The notes beneath the pieces were generated by a model. It was not told the DNA's origin and did no database searches. It saw only the letters and a list, made by a program, of their open reading frames with translations. Of a stretch of DNA of 64,000 nucleotides, positions 49,155-61,029 are shown in pieces (the stretch's first letter is position 1; every line of letters starts with the position of its first letter). Source of the stretch: Litomosoides sigmodontis (Eukaryota; Nematoda; Chromadorea; Rhabditida; Onchocercidae); assembly GCA_963070105.1 (NCBI GenBank), contig OY718805.1, forward strand, positions 7,126,001-7,190,000, in the 5' to 3' direction. A program made the translations under genes and the position numbers.

Positions 49155-52100
49155 ATGTTTCAGCCGCAACCGCATACGCTGTTTTTCCCTCTACTGTTCG
49201 TTTCCTTGCCATTTCAAGGTAAGCATTATAAGGTTAGTTTAGAAAAAGCCAAAACGATTTCACATAAGCAACTTTTTACTTTCATCTACTTCATTCATAG
49301 AGGAATTGCAATCTCTTTGCAACGAATTGGCTTATCTCAGATATGTAGGAAATTTCCAAACATTTTCAACTCCTGTCAATTTCAAAAATGATTTCTTCTC
49401 TCAATTTGCTCAACACATTTTCTGTTTCAAAAAAAAAGAAATTATCATTGCATTCCTCTTATCATCATAACATCCCACTGTCTTCTTGTCTCATTCACAA
49501 CCATCTGATTTGATATCACACGACATTTCCATTTCTGAAGAACGAAATTCCTTTGAAAATTCCGCTGTAAGTGCAGGAAAGTGCTAAAATTTCCTGTAAT
49601 TTAATCAGCTCGCTACATTTACAGTTCATGGCAGTTCGCTTGACTGCAATTTCAACTGGACATTTTGCTGCTGGAAAAATATAGGTAATGGTGCACCGTG
49701 GCAAATATATCGCGGTAAAAGTTACAACGGAGGAAATGGAACGATCATGCATGCAAGCCCTCAGGATGATAAGCAAAGTAACTTCCTTCACTCTCTATTA
49801 GTAGTAATTTGTGAATTTTTTTTTCTGCGATATTTTTCAGGTAAATTGATTGGAAAAAAAGTCCTTACTAATAGAGTGTTATGAGAATGGGAAAAGGTAA
49901 TTAATGAGTTGAAGCGATCAGTCATTTCTACACTTCCTTATCCTCAACTTACTGGAGCTATAGACTCTTTTATGCTTGCCGATATGCAGCTAATTTATAA
50001 AATTTAAAATTTCTCACCCTTTTTTTTGAAAAATATTGCTTATATTCTTTAAGATTTTTTGGTCTACCACTTATCAAATTTCAGTTTCAAACGTTTTTTT
50101 AAATTATAAAATTAAGCTTCTATTTTAAGCCACTAAGCTTAGTAAATGAGTGTGTAAAAAAAGGCAGTAAGCTTTAAAAAACATAATTTTTTTCTTATAA
50201 TTTTAGAAAAATGTATGGAGTTAGGCGAACATAAAAACGACCTGAAAAAGCAAAAAACACTACTTGATCTTTTTTTTTTTTATTTTAGTCATGCAAAATG
50301 CAATTATTGCCGTTAAAAAATCGTTAAAATTTGTTAGTGCAAAATTTTTATGACTGTAATATATCGGGAAAGTAAACATTTAGGATATTATTTAGTTTTT
50401 TGTGGAAAAATTAAAAATTTCAGTGTACTGTGCTCTACTTTATCTTTGTAATTATTTTCCATCCTTTCTCTGTACTTTCGTTAGTTTCAAAAAACATTTT
50501 AAACATGCAAATACTATACTTCATTGAAACTAAAAGCAATTGTGCAGTCATCGAACAGAAACACAGTGATCAATGAAAAACGTTGACGGCTGAGAATTTA
50601 CTGCAGTCGTGTAATGTCGTAGAATGACGTAAGCGTAGAATAATTTCACAAAACACTCTTTGTATTGTTGTGCATTTTAGCAGGAGGGATTTCGCTAATT
50701 ACATTTTAGCATATGAAAATACTTCAATTATTGTATTGTGACAGTTTAAAATAGAACGAACATAAAAGAAGTAATTGTCTAAGAAGCAAAATTTCAAACA
50801 AAAAAAAAGAAAAAGAAACAAAGGTGAATACTTTTCTTTCCAAGTAAATTTTTCGTTCTGTCAAATTTGATTTTATCATTTTTACTTTCCATACATATTT
50901 CGAAATGGCGTAAAATTAGCTTAACTATTCTAATTTTCCACTTCATTGAACGTACAGATCATAAGTATTAACACTTTGTAATCAATTCATGCAATCCTAA
51001 CAGAATCATTTTAGTTAACAGTAAGAACTGACTGCTGCAAAGAATATATTTCAGACCATTTTTTCCTGGCCACATCAGTGACACCTGAGCAGAGATTCTC
51101 CAGCGACTGGATTTCGTGCCCGATTTGTTCTCAAACAGGCCTTTATACAGTTCTTGTAAGGTATGTTTCCTCAACACATCTCAATTGCTGACTCGAGTAA
51201 CTCATTTCTGCTACAATACCAATATTTCTCATTTTCATTTTAAAATTCGAATTCTACCACCGATCATTTCAAATATTTCTGAGAAGTGTGGCAACTTATC
51301 ATTAATACAATGTTTTGGAGTTGAATTCTTCGTACTCCTCGACTATCAATAACTTTTTCACTGATGAAAACAAATACTTTGAAAATGCAAATTTCTAGAG
51401 CCTATCAAACACCCAACACACGAATTAAATTGTGTTGGAAATTTACTAACGGTGAAACTAACACTTATCGATATTGCACATTTCTGCGAAACTGGAGATC
51501 TGCCGATTATGCTAGCAAATATTTCACTGCTAATCCGAAGCAACCAATTCAAGTATCACAATTACTATTCTCTTTTTCCTTGTCTAAGGAAGACAGAAGA
51601 AGGTTAACAGAGAGGAAGATATTCAAATTATTTTATTAAAAGTTCCATCCAAAGACAAAACTAATACATCGAGGGTTTGTTAGAGACTTGCTAGCAAGAT
51701 TTGCCAACTGGAAAAAAACATTTCATTTTAGTTTTACATCAAATTACATAATCATGGACAGTCTACGGCGACAGCAGTTATCGACAATATAAAAGTTGTC
51801 ACTGAAGAATGTCGCTTACCTCTAGCACGACCAAAATATAAATCAATGGAATTGTATTCGGTAAATGGAACTGAGGCTCGAGGGAAGGAAGGATTTGCAG
51901 GAACGGAGGAGAAAGAAGTATTTGTAACACCTAAAATTTCCTCAAATGCCATAGAGAAACAATCAACAATGAAGAATTCTACAAATTCATCTAACTCAAA
52001 TTCTTCATTTCGTGAGTTCATCCTCTCATTCATAAATTCTTAAAAAATCTAAAAGATATTTAACAGCAAAAGAAAAAATTCGTCAAACATTTCAGTACTC

Positions 52101-53359
52101 AGTGATATTTTTGGAGATGCTTTTGCACAGTTCTTGGTGGATGACTCCGATGGCTTAATAGTTGAAAGCCAGAAGACCGAAGGAGGTGATATGAGTAGAA
52201 ATAAGTACGTTTCTCATATGAAATAAGATTGTGATGAAGAAAGGAAAAAGTGATGTGGACGATCAGAGAAGAAGGAACAGTCGAATAAGCAACATTTTTT
52301 GTTATTGAAAATTTTCGAAAATTTAATGTATCAATTGAAAACCGAACCACAACAATTTTAATTAAATAAAACAACCATATGAAAGAACTTATAAAACTTG
52401 CAAAGTTTGATACGGATGTTAATAAAGGATAGCAAAAATTTTAGCTAAATTTGAGAAGTCATTATCAAATATTCAGAAAAATAAAAAAAAAAGGAACTTG
52501 TTTAGGTGGTTTGAGCGAAGTAATACCGAAAGGTATAATGAAATGCTTGCCACAACAACTACTGCGCCAGGAGTACCGTTCGCTTTCAACCTTTTGAAAT
52601 GCAACACCGTTGGTGGTTGCTTATTCGATCGGTCAATGTGCACTTATCACAGTTCACATATGTCTCGCGGTTCAACCTTTCAACGAGTTAGACGTAAGTC
52701 TAACACTCAACATACTATTTTCATCAACTATATATAAAATTCCATTTCATTTGTGTCACGAAAGCACTCAATTTATTTTCTTGCAAATTCACAAAACTAC
52801 AGATTGCTTCGATCACTCTAAAATTCTCAAACGTCTGCGTATTCAATGCTCTAAAAGTTTCAAAGACAAAATTTTAGTGTATGAACAAAATTTCGTACAA
52901 GCGCTTACGAGACCGAATACAATAGCCGTGCTGGAAACAAACACATCATTCGGAGAGGAACACAAAATTGTGTTCGATGCGTTGGAATTCACGGAGGGAC
53001 AGCGGTTGTACGGCTGTTGCTATAAAACAAAGTTGGACGCAGACGGTTCATTTACTTAACCTCATTGAATCAAAATGCATGTGAAGATAGGCAAAGAAAA
53101 GAATAGACGTATTTTCGAAGTGGACGATCGTTCCTACGGGATGAAGCCTGGGCACATCCTCCACCTCGAAACACAAAAACTGAAATTAATTCGTTTTAGA
53201 AACCTTAATCAATATAAGGACATTACTGGGAGGCGCACGACCGTCCGAGCTATTTTGCCCATTCTCAACAGCAGCACACTCAACTCCACTTATTTGGAGG
53301 AGGGAGAGGTTCATTTGTCCTCAAGGCACAGAAAAGGTATTAAAACTTTGAACAAGTGA
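49155..53359 (+). CDS. Secreted protein with two MAM-like cysteine modules
   Basis: Exons 49155-49218, 49625-49777, 51055-51160, 51399-51552, 51732-52011, 52096-52204, 52506-52693, 52803-53045 and 53091-53359 keep phase throughout and encode 521 residues. Residues 1-22 are a signal peptide (FFPLLFVSLPFQ core). Module 1 (about 25-175) has the MAM-like signature: L-x-C-x-F-x-W-x-F-C-C-W-K-N near its start, W in the middle, LCWKF later, and AVIDNIKV at the end, as in MAM domains closing with a VAIDDI-type strand. A Thr/Ser/Asn linker with N-glycosylation sites (NSTNSSNSN) follows. Module 2 (about 315-430) repeats the pattern more loosely (LLKCNTVGGCLFDRSMCTY ... EGQRLYGCCYKT). The tail is basic. 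No transmembrane helix is seen, so it is probably extracellular. The last intron is only 45 nt. The function is unknown. Confidence 0.75.
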
Positions 53360-53492
53360 AAGAGCAATCAGGCAGATCATCGATCGAATCTTCAGAAATT
53401 TTTTGCTTGAAAAGACGATGGTGGCTTATAACTTAAATTGCTAATTATTAAGACATTTGTTGACACATCACTCACCACGGATTATTGAACCA

Positions 53493-53498
53493 AATAAA
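53493..53498 (+). terminator. Polyadenylation signal AATAAA of the MAM-like gene
   Basis: Hexamer 134 nt after the stop at 53359. Confidence 0.5.
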
Positions 53499-54886
53499 CC
53501 ATAGAGACCCCTTATTGTCAAAGATTTCGATTAATCGGAGTAATAACAATAACCGTAAAAAAAGAACTGAATCCTAATAAAAGCATAACATGGGAGATAT
53601 ACGATTGTTACAGTACTTTATTTCAGATATTGTTTATGTGTGAAAATAACGGAGAAATAAATGGAGTATGTGCAATGGATAACATCCGAATACATAAGAT
53701 TTTGGATGTTCTGGAAGTGGAACCGTGCCAAAAGAACACTATTGCCTTCTCATGAGCAACTTTTCCGGTCATAAACTTTTCCGGTTCTAGGTAATTTGAT
53801 CTGAAAAAAATTGTAGCGCATATTTTAATTTACTAGCAGGTGGTTCCGAAACTTCACTAAAAAAATGATCTCAAATCGTTTGTTACAAATTTCTGAACTA
53901 GGATCAAAAGTGACATTTTTAAAATCGTTGAATTATTAATTATGTAGTCTACCTACCTCATGCTTTGCATGTTACATTATTTGATACTGAAGAGTCTTTA
54001 TAATATGAATAAACAAAGACCAAACGAATGGTTCGATAAAGCATTTGTCCCAAAAAATTAATTTTTATTCAATGAAATAAAAAGCATATCATACAGTGTT
54101 TTGGAAGAGGAGATACGCTGGCCTGCCGTAAAGTACAAAACATCCACTTACGCATCGTGCGACTAGTTTTAAGCGCAAGAATGTAGATAAAAATAGGTGG
54201 ATGATCAAAAAGTCACAGATCTTATCGTTTTTGAATTTCTTGAGATAATGATTTTGAAATAAAACCGGACAACAGGTAGAGTAAGTAAAAAAAAGAAACG
54301 AATATAAGTGCCGTTATTATACAGCAACCTCAAATTTTCGCTATAATGTCGAATAGAGTTAAGCTAAGAACAATTTTGTCCATTTTAAATTTCAAATCAC
54401 TGCGGTGAAACCAAAAAAATTATTGCCTTAAGCCAAGAAAATAGTCGTCTGCAAACAAATGTAAACAACTAAGAGGTAGAAAGATTTAAAAAATCAAAAA
54501 AAATAAAACAAAAAATGTTTAAATTTTTGAAAAAATTGAAATAGATGTACAAGTAAAATAAACTGTGCAACTCAAAGAAAAAAGTTAATCTGGGACTAAA
54601 AGGCAGGAAGACAGTAAGACACAAGCGTAATGTCAGGTTCAAGAAAATAACCTCATGCCCAAGAAATCGGCTCCACTATAATGATTCCTAAACCAACCCA
54701 AAGCAGTCACCGTAAAAGCATTAAAATTATTGAAAATAATGAGTTCAAAAAACGAAAAAAATAATTCCAATATGATACAGCAAAAATCAAATAACAATAT
54801 ATCAGATTAGTGAGATGAAGCAAAGAACAACACGACGAACTAGCATCCAGGAAACAGAGATCACTGATAAATACATCGCTACCACT
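53499..54886. other. Space between convergent genes
   Basis: AT-rich, no supported coding sequence or structured element seen. It separates the 3' ends of the MAM-like gene (+) and the ASF1 gene (-). Confidence 0.5.
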
Positions 54887-56434
54887 TCAATCAACCAAAT
54901 CAGGAATCGATTCATTAGTGACATCAAGAAGCGGCAAACCAGTACTGGCAGCTTTATTCGTACCTTCGAGAGATTCTTCTATTTCCAAACTATCTTCAAT
55001 TTTCTCTGAAAACAATGATGAACAAATAATCCTTTTAATCAAGTGTAAAAAAATTTGATTTCTGATAACAGTTTCCACCTTGAAAAAAACCAGGAAAAAA
55101 TACTACTGAACACCATCCTGCATCTCAAGGATGTTGCGTATCTTTTACGGAAAGTTCTCCACCTCACCCGCAACAAAAATCAAGTATTTTGTTAGAAACC
55201 ATTAATAAAAACAGTAAAAATCAAATTTTAACTTCATAAAGTAGGTTTGAAAGGGAAAAGAAGTGTCCTACAGTCTGTGATTTAAAAAAGTTTAATTCAA
55301 AATGGTAAAAAAAATGGTGTGTTAATAATGAAATCTTGATATGATATAAATCAACTCCGAAACAGGATAATTGCGACCTACCATCAACAGCCTCTATGTC
55401 TTGCCTTTGGTCGTCATTTTTATCAGCAAAAAAATTGTCTTCTGTTTTTTCTGTTATGGTTTCATTACTTTCCACATCTCCAGCTTCAGCATCTTCGACA
55501 TCTTCATTTCCTTCGTTTTTGTGCCATTTAATCGCAAAAGTAGTTACACGGACATCATCAATACAAACCCTTCGTTGCAGCTAAAACAGACTTAATCCAG
55601 TAACTCAGCACTTTTTGTAAGAACATGCATAATATTTGACTAGGAACAGGTTTAATTTAATACCTTCTCTAAAACTGGAGATGTAGGAGGTTCTTCCTGC
55701 AATTCCTGATCCGTATATTCCGTTGCAACAAACCATCCAATATTAATGAATTCTTGTTCCATATACCTACACTTCAACAACAGAACTGTTACACCAACAA
55801 TTTCACTCTCCGGTATTTTAGACGGATCCGGACCATCAGCCTATAAATAACATGAAAATATTGATGCTCAACAAAAAATTTCATTGAGTTAATTCCATTA
55901 AACTGAACCAAAAATTTAGTCAAAAGACAACACGTGGCTCATAGCATGCTGTAGTAAGTGACATGAGTTTAACATTTAAACGGCACTTTTATTTTCTGAT
56001 TTTGTATTTAGGCATGATTTGAAAATAAAAAAAAACCTCGAAAATAAATTTGTGACGTCCTTCCACAACTGGACCGACCAGAATAGAGTCGAGAATTTGA
56101 TCATATTTATTCGATTCTCCTGAACCAACATATACTAGTTCCCATTCCAAGTCTAAAAGTAACTTGTAGGGAAAACAACCATATGACTTCTGCTTTATAT
56201 TTTAGTTTTCACCAATTACACCAATGACCAATTCTCTGCATATAACAGAGCAACGAGTATAAACTGCTAATACCTCATTACTAATGTATGCAAAACATTA
56301 AAAGAAACAGAAATAGTCTAACCATCCACAAGAGGTTCGTAACACTCAAAAGTGATTTCCAACTTGAAAGGGTCACCAAACTTTCCCGGATTTTCTAGCA
56401 CATTTACACTACACACATTTATAACAGAAGCCAT
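54887..56434 (-). CDS. Histone H3-H4 chaperone ASF1 (UNC-85/ASFL-1 orthologue)
   Basis: Minus-strand exons 56434-56323, 56152-56037, 55840-55664, 55580-55382 and 55005-54887 encode 240 residues with agreeing phases. The N-terminal 155 or so residues are the conserved ASF1 core: [73 protein letters not shown], and EFINIGWFV. The last segments of the core are [18 protein letters not shown] long acidic tail follows ([12 protein letters not shown]), as in nematode and yeast ASF1. The protein binds H3-H4 dimers in the nucleus and hands them to CAF-1 or HIRA during nucleosome assembly. C. elegans has two paralogues, unc-85 and asfl-1. Which one this matches cannot be settled by eye. An acceptor ends two bases before the ATG, suggesting a spliced leader. 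Confidence 0.95.
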
Positions 56435-56436
56435 TC

Positions 56437-56443
56437 CTGGAAC
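56437..56443 (-). promoter_or_regulatory. Probable spliced-leader acceptor of the ASF1 gene
   Basis: On the minus strand GTTCCAG is followed by GA and the ATG. A 2-nt native leader is typical of trans-spliced nematode mRNAs. Confidence 0.5.
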
Positions 56444-57428
56444 ATAGCCAAAGTACAGAAAGGGGTTGTGAGCAGACTTGTGGAAATTTCATCCGTATGA
56501 GATGAAATTTCCTTATATAAGTTCCGTTTCCCCCTACTAACACTTTTTTTTCAAAGAATCATCAAAAATTCCTGAACCAAAAACACATCATACGTCGGCG
56601 TTGCCCGTTACGGAAAACAACGCCACATTACACCAACTAGATGCACCGAAATACGAAATGAAGTTCAATTAATCGAAGCTGCATACAATTTCACGATAAA
56701 CTGTAGCGGAAAGCATTAACATTAGCACCTGACATCCTCACCTGAGTAACCGACGCAAGGAGAACTATCCACCCCTTCCGTTTACCTCCCAACTTCTTGC
56801 ACGTCATTGTGATACTACTATAATCGTGCTGACCGAGCATGAAAAATTTCTATCCCAGCGAGATATGCCACGAAATTTACTCTCAAATTACATAGCACTT
56901 CAAGTTAAGGGGAAAGAAGCGAAAAACTAAGTGATCTTCAATTTAGCTATAGATTTCAAACAGAAATGTTCAATTTTACTCAATCATCACTTGCTTCTCA
57001 AAGGCGGAATTTCAACATTTCGAATTTCACACTGAACTGACAGTTTTTTTTCCTTGATAGTAAACAATTTAGCTACTCATCTGTGATATTCTGACTTTTC
57101 GAAAATATAGCAAGAACGATGTAATTTAATTTGTCGTTGTTGGTTGCTTTGAAGTTTCCAACGCAGTTCGTAAACAGCATCTTCTTATAATTTTCATGTA
57201 CTGGAAATGAAGGAAACTGCGATTGAAATAGCACATGAACAGAGATGGAAGCAATGATTGCATTATGCATGTGCCTATGCAAGGAAAAAATTTGAATTTC
57301 ACGATAACAGTTAGATTGTACAGCAAATAGTCAGATGATAAATGACTCTCCTGTTTTCTCTGTTTCAGAAAATAATATTAAACTAAAAGTTGAAATTTAT
57401 CATTGATTTGTTTGTGCATAAATCAATG

Positions 57429-57431
<3 letters not shown>

Positions 57432-57463
<32 letters not shown>
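57432..57463. repeat. (TG)n microsatellite
   Basis: About 15 uninterrupted TG units. Confidence 0.95.
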
Positions 57464-57464
<1 letters not shown>

Positions 57465-57539
57465 CGAGTGCGCTACATTACTTAATTCAACTATCGGTCA
57501 TTAAATAATTCTAAGCTAAATTGAGCGCTGGTCACTGAT

Positions 57540-57960
57540 GCTAATATGTAGCCATGAGCTGACTTCATTGGAAGCAGAAGTGTTCGCCAGGCTTGCGCGC
57601 TGCTAATACGATATATGGAGAGGCATGTCTTCCCGATAGAGAGGCAGTTGGCGGTTCTCCTCAGCTTGTATGGATGTGAAAGAGATGGGAAGGAGTTTTT
57701 TGAAGCACTTCGCTTGCTGGAAGGCCCTTAGAGGTTGAGATTGTCTTTGAAAGCACCGATGTGTGCAGGCTTGAGTTAGCTAGAATGCTTAAGGGGTAGT
57801 AGTGGTTATGAGTGAGAGCGCAGTGGAGCAGCAGCGGGCGCATTGTTCAAAAAGGCTCTTTTGAGACCCTTCTCGCCTCGTCTAAACCAGTTAGGCTAAC
57901 TTTAGCACTCTGTGGCCAAAGCTAGACTAGAGCAGTGTAGTTCAGGAGAAAATGTTAGGG
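57540..57960. other. GC-richer patch of unknown nature
   Basis: Composition departs from the AT-rich flanks. A minus-strand ATG frame (57661-57843, 60 codons, Leu/His/Ser-rich) crosses it without recognisable features. A GGCTCTTTTGAGACC stretch near 57856 superficially recalls a histone 3' stem-loop but does not pair properly. It could be an RNA gene, a 5' UTR or a decayed repeat. Confidence 0.3.
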
Positions 57961-58309
57961 CTGAAATAATGGATGAGGCGACAGATAGCTGCTTCTTCCA
58001 TTGAGGCCTACGAGAGATCAATATGCATATCTCCTTGGGTTTCAAGCCTAATGCAACTCTCGCCTCAACCATACAATATGCATACCACTTTTCGTGCTCT
58101 CTTACTTACCAGTTTTTATTTTTTTAAAACTTTAACTTTTACTCTCAAATTTTCATCAATTTTAATTTAGTATATTTAAAAAGTCTTCAAAAATTTGTGA
58201 TTCACCAACACTAAATACCGTAAAGATATTATTAGCTATCAATCATAACAATGAAAACTATCACAAATGCTTGCTTCTCTCGTATTATTGATACCAATGC
58301 AATCATTCA

Positions 58310-58460
58310 CTTCTTACTTCGACTATATTTGCATATCTTCAACGGGAATGGTTGAAATCCTCGTGCTAATGGCAGTGGAGCGAGGTGAGGATGAATGAGA
58401 TCGATTTTGAGGAATTCGTTCCGTTTCATTCGCCTGGGAAATTCCTCGTCACATTCAATT
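58310..58460 (-). CDS. Possible exon or short frame (hypothetical)
   Basis: A minus-strand frame beginning after an acceptor-like CATTTTAG reads IECDEEFPRRMKRNEFL and ends ICKYSRSKK then TGA. Composition is protein-like, but no partner exon was found. Low support. Confidence 0.2.
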
Positions 58461-58580
58461 GCGCTAAAATGAAAATCGAACAGTTCCGTCCTCATGCATT
58501 CATTCTCACCTCATACATATATTTGTGACAAAGAATGAGAGCACTTCATGTGTTTTATTTTAGTTAACTGCTAAGAACAG

Positions 58581-58620
58581 GGAGGGAGAGAGAGAGAGAG
58601 GGAGAGAAAGAAAGATGGAG
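58581..58620. repeat. (GA)n polypurine tract
   Basis: GGGAG and GAGA units, interrupted. Confidence 0.85.
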
Positions 58621-60111
58621 GAAAGACAAGTTGTAGACTACGATAGCTTGAAGATGAAATAGCTTGTAGGCTTAACCATTTTTTGAATTTATATCATCCA
58701 AATGAACATTCCCCTCTCTCCTCAATTCGCACCAAATTTTTTTTCGCCAAATTTCGCCTACCCTCTCTCCTCTTCCGGACTAATCCATAGTGAGTAATGA
58801 AATGCTTGCTTCAATTGATAGTGGTGGTGAAGTGTGCCTGTATATAATTTTTCCATTTATAGCAAAGATAACTAGCACTAAGTGTGCTACGATGACTCAT
58901 ACCTTCCACTTGTTGTACTTCGCAGAGAAACAAAATTAAAAGAATCGTGGCGGGTTGTTTTGAATTTCACATCTCATCTCATTAATGTGTTTTTTATTGC
59001 AATGCATGTTGTACCTCTTATTCAACCTTTGCATTAGTGCAAAGAAAAGGAAAGCGATAGGGTTCAAATTCAGGTGAAAGCAGTGTCTTACTGTTGCGGC
59101 TAACTTAGTGAAAATTAGTTGCTAATTGGGAAGTCTGTGGAATTAATTAAATGAAAGGAAAAGGGTGGAAGGAGAGAAGGAGCAGAAAGAAAGACGACGC
59201 ACAAAAATTTCACTCAATTAAAATGAGATGAAAAATTTTTTAATTTTTAATCAGAAAGCTGCTATAAGTAACCAATTGATATTCTAATAAAATGATAAAA
59301 GCATCCAGAGGTCAGCTATTTTCATTTGCAAAATTATCAAATGATAAACCAAACTTTCAAAATTTTCTCTTACAATTTCTTCGTACTTTCCCTCTCTTTT
59401 TTCCTTCCTATTTTTTCTTTTTGTTATCGTTCTCTCTCTCTCTCTTTCTTCTATAAAAAAATTTTTCTCGTTTTAATTGAGCGAAAATTATCATTGTATC
59501 TGACTGCCTGCGTGGTGGAAATTTCAATTTCTGTTGATGAATGTTTTCTCTTTCCCTTTCCTTTTATTTATATTACTTTATAATTTGCATTAATTACTTC
59601 ATCGCAATGCATCGCACTCTCTGCTCCCTCTTTACCTTACTCTAACCCATCGATCGATGCTAGCTGTTTACTCAACCTAGACCGACAGGAATTTCATACG
59701 AAAACTTTGGTACAATTAAACGTTGTTAATTCTCTATCAATTCTCTATTATTACTCATTTCCGGTAATTTTCCGGTTTCGTTGTGCAGCGTGTTGTAGTC
59801 ATGGAAGCTTCCCTCACCATACTTGCGCAACACATCTGCTAGATTCCAAAGCACCAAAATTATTAGCCAACGAAAGGAACTGTCAGGAAATGACGAAATT
59901 TAGAATCTCATTTTTTTTGAAATTCTTTCCTTTTAAAATGAGTTGTTTTAAAAGTAATTTTCAATTAGTTAACTTTTCCACTTTAAAAACATTCAAAGAT
60001 TTCCTTTGTTAGAAATGTCGTATGTTCCTCCTATGTTTCGCTGTGTTTTTCCACTTTTTTTTCAAAAAAAAAATTCGTCTTGCTTGCAAGAAATCCAACT
60101 TAAAAAGAATA

Positions 60112-60147
60112 GGAGAGGGAGAGGGAGAGGGAGAGGGAGAGAGAGGA
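60112..60147. repeat. (GAGAGG)n tandem repeat
   Basis: About five hexamer-like units followed by pure GA. Confidence 0.85.
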
Positions 60148-60186
60148 AGCAGACAGTGAGTGTTATTTCTTTTTCATAAAAAAAAC

Positions 60187-60303
60187 ATGCAATTGCATCA
60201 TCGTCATCATCATTATCAATCTGTGGTGGAACTGCCGGACGGTGCTAGTGGCGGTGAAGAGATGACAGCTGGACGGCTGGAACGAACGGATGACTCTCAC
60301 TAA
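60187..60303 (+). CDS. Short His-rich frame upstream of unc-104 (uORF or small peptide)
   Basis: An ATG frame of 38 codons reads MQLHHRHHHYQSVVELPDG and then an acidic stretch, ending in TAA. It is GC-richer than its surroundings and lies about 0.7 kb before unc-104 in the same orientation. It may be a 5' exon, an upstream ORF or chance. Confidence 0.25.
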   Translation: MQLHHRHHHYQSVVELPDGASGGEEMTAGRLERTDDSH

Positions 60304-60332
60304 TCTTTGGCTCTTCCTTCGGTACCACTTCA

Positions 60333-60359
60333 TCTCTCCCTCTCTCTCTCTCTCTCTCT
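60333..60359. repeat. (CT)n simple repeat
   Basis: TCTCTC run with CCC interruption. A second CT run follows at 60508-60528. Confidence 0.9.
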
Positions 60360-61004
60360 TCCTAACTGCACTCTCTCAACTCTGCACTTTTCAACTCTTT
60401 CTTTAAGTGCTAACTTATCCGTGTTTCATCATCCCAACTTCAATGGATCATATATTCCAATGATTTGTGATGTGTTTGTTGAGGGTATGTTAATTATCGG
60501 TAATACTATCTCTCTCTCTCTCTCTCTTCTATTTTTCTTGAAGTAAACATTGATATTTTATTGCTTAAAAAATTTTGAATATCTCAAATTCAAGCTTATT
60601 AAGTCAGTTTATCAACCTCCTGTCATATACTAGTAATTAAAGTTTCCAATGCAATCATTTGCGTTGAATTTACGACAATTAAGCTGTATAAAAAACAACA
60701 AACAAACCATCCTTCATCCAATGGTCTAATTCAGACTAACTCAATGCATTCTTAAGATATCAAATTGTATAGGTAATTCGAAATTGATAACTTAAATAAA
60801 AGGAGTTGAAGAGCAGAGTTTGTCTAGTGTTCATTAATTTTTCTTTCCCAACAGTTTATCCCACCTTATCTGCACTTGCATTCCACACGTATCCCTTCTC
60901 TTACTTAATAAGAAGAAAGAAAAAGCTGATAGCTTTCACACTTTGCATTGAAATTTTCTCGTGGAATTCATTAATTACAAATAAAATGTCACTTACGTCA
61001 TGGC

Positions 61005-61012
61005 AGTTTCAG
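61005..61012 (+). promoter_or_regulatory. Splice or spliced-leader acceptor before unc-104
   Basis: AGTTTCAG ends at 61012, 17 nt before the ATG at 61030. It could receive a spliced leader or an upstream non-coding exon. Confidence 0.5.
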
Positions 61013-61029
61013 GTTAACCTAGGTTACGC

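Larger units (their letters stand above)
56444..61029. other. Intergenic region upstream of ASF1 (-) and unc-104 (+)
   Basis: It contains a TG microsatellite, several CT/GA tracts, a GC-richer patch at 57540-57960 and a few short frames. No domain-bearing exon was found. The two flanking genes are divergent, so both promoters should lie here, and the unc-104 5' UTR or upstream exons could extend well into it. Confidence 0.5.

Noticed and set aside
49007..49242. Two alternative ATG frames (49007 and 49042) ahead of the MAM-like gene
   Set aside because: Their phase does not fit the exon at 49625. The third frame both fits phase 1 and encodes a signal peptide.
57850..57875. Sequence like a histone mRNA 3' stem-loop (GGCTCTTTTGAGACC)
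   Set aside because: The arms do not form the required six-base-pair stem and no histone gene is nearby.
59060..59085. GGTTCAAATTC resembling a tRNA T-loop
   Set aside because: No matching acceptor, D or anticodon arms upstream.
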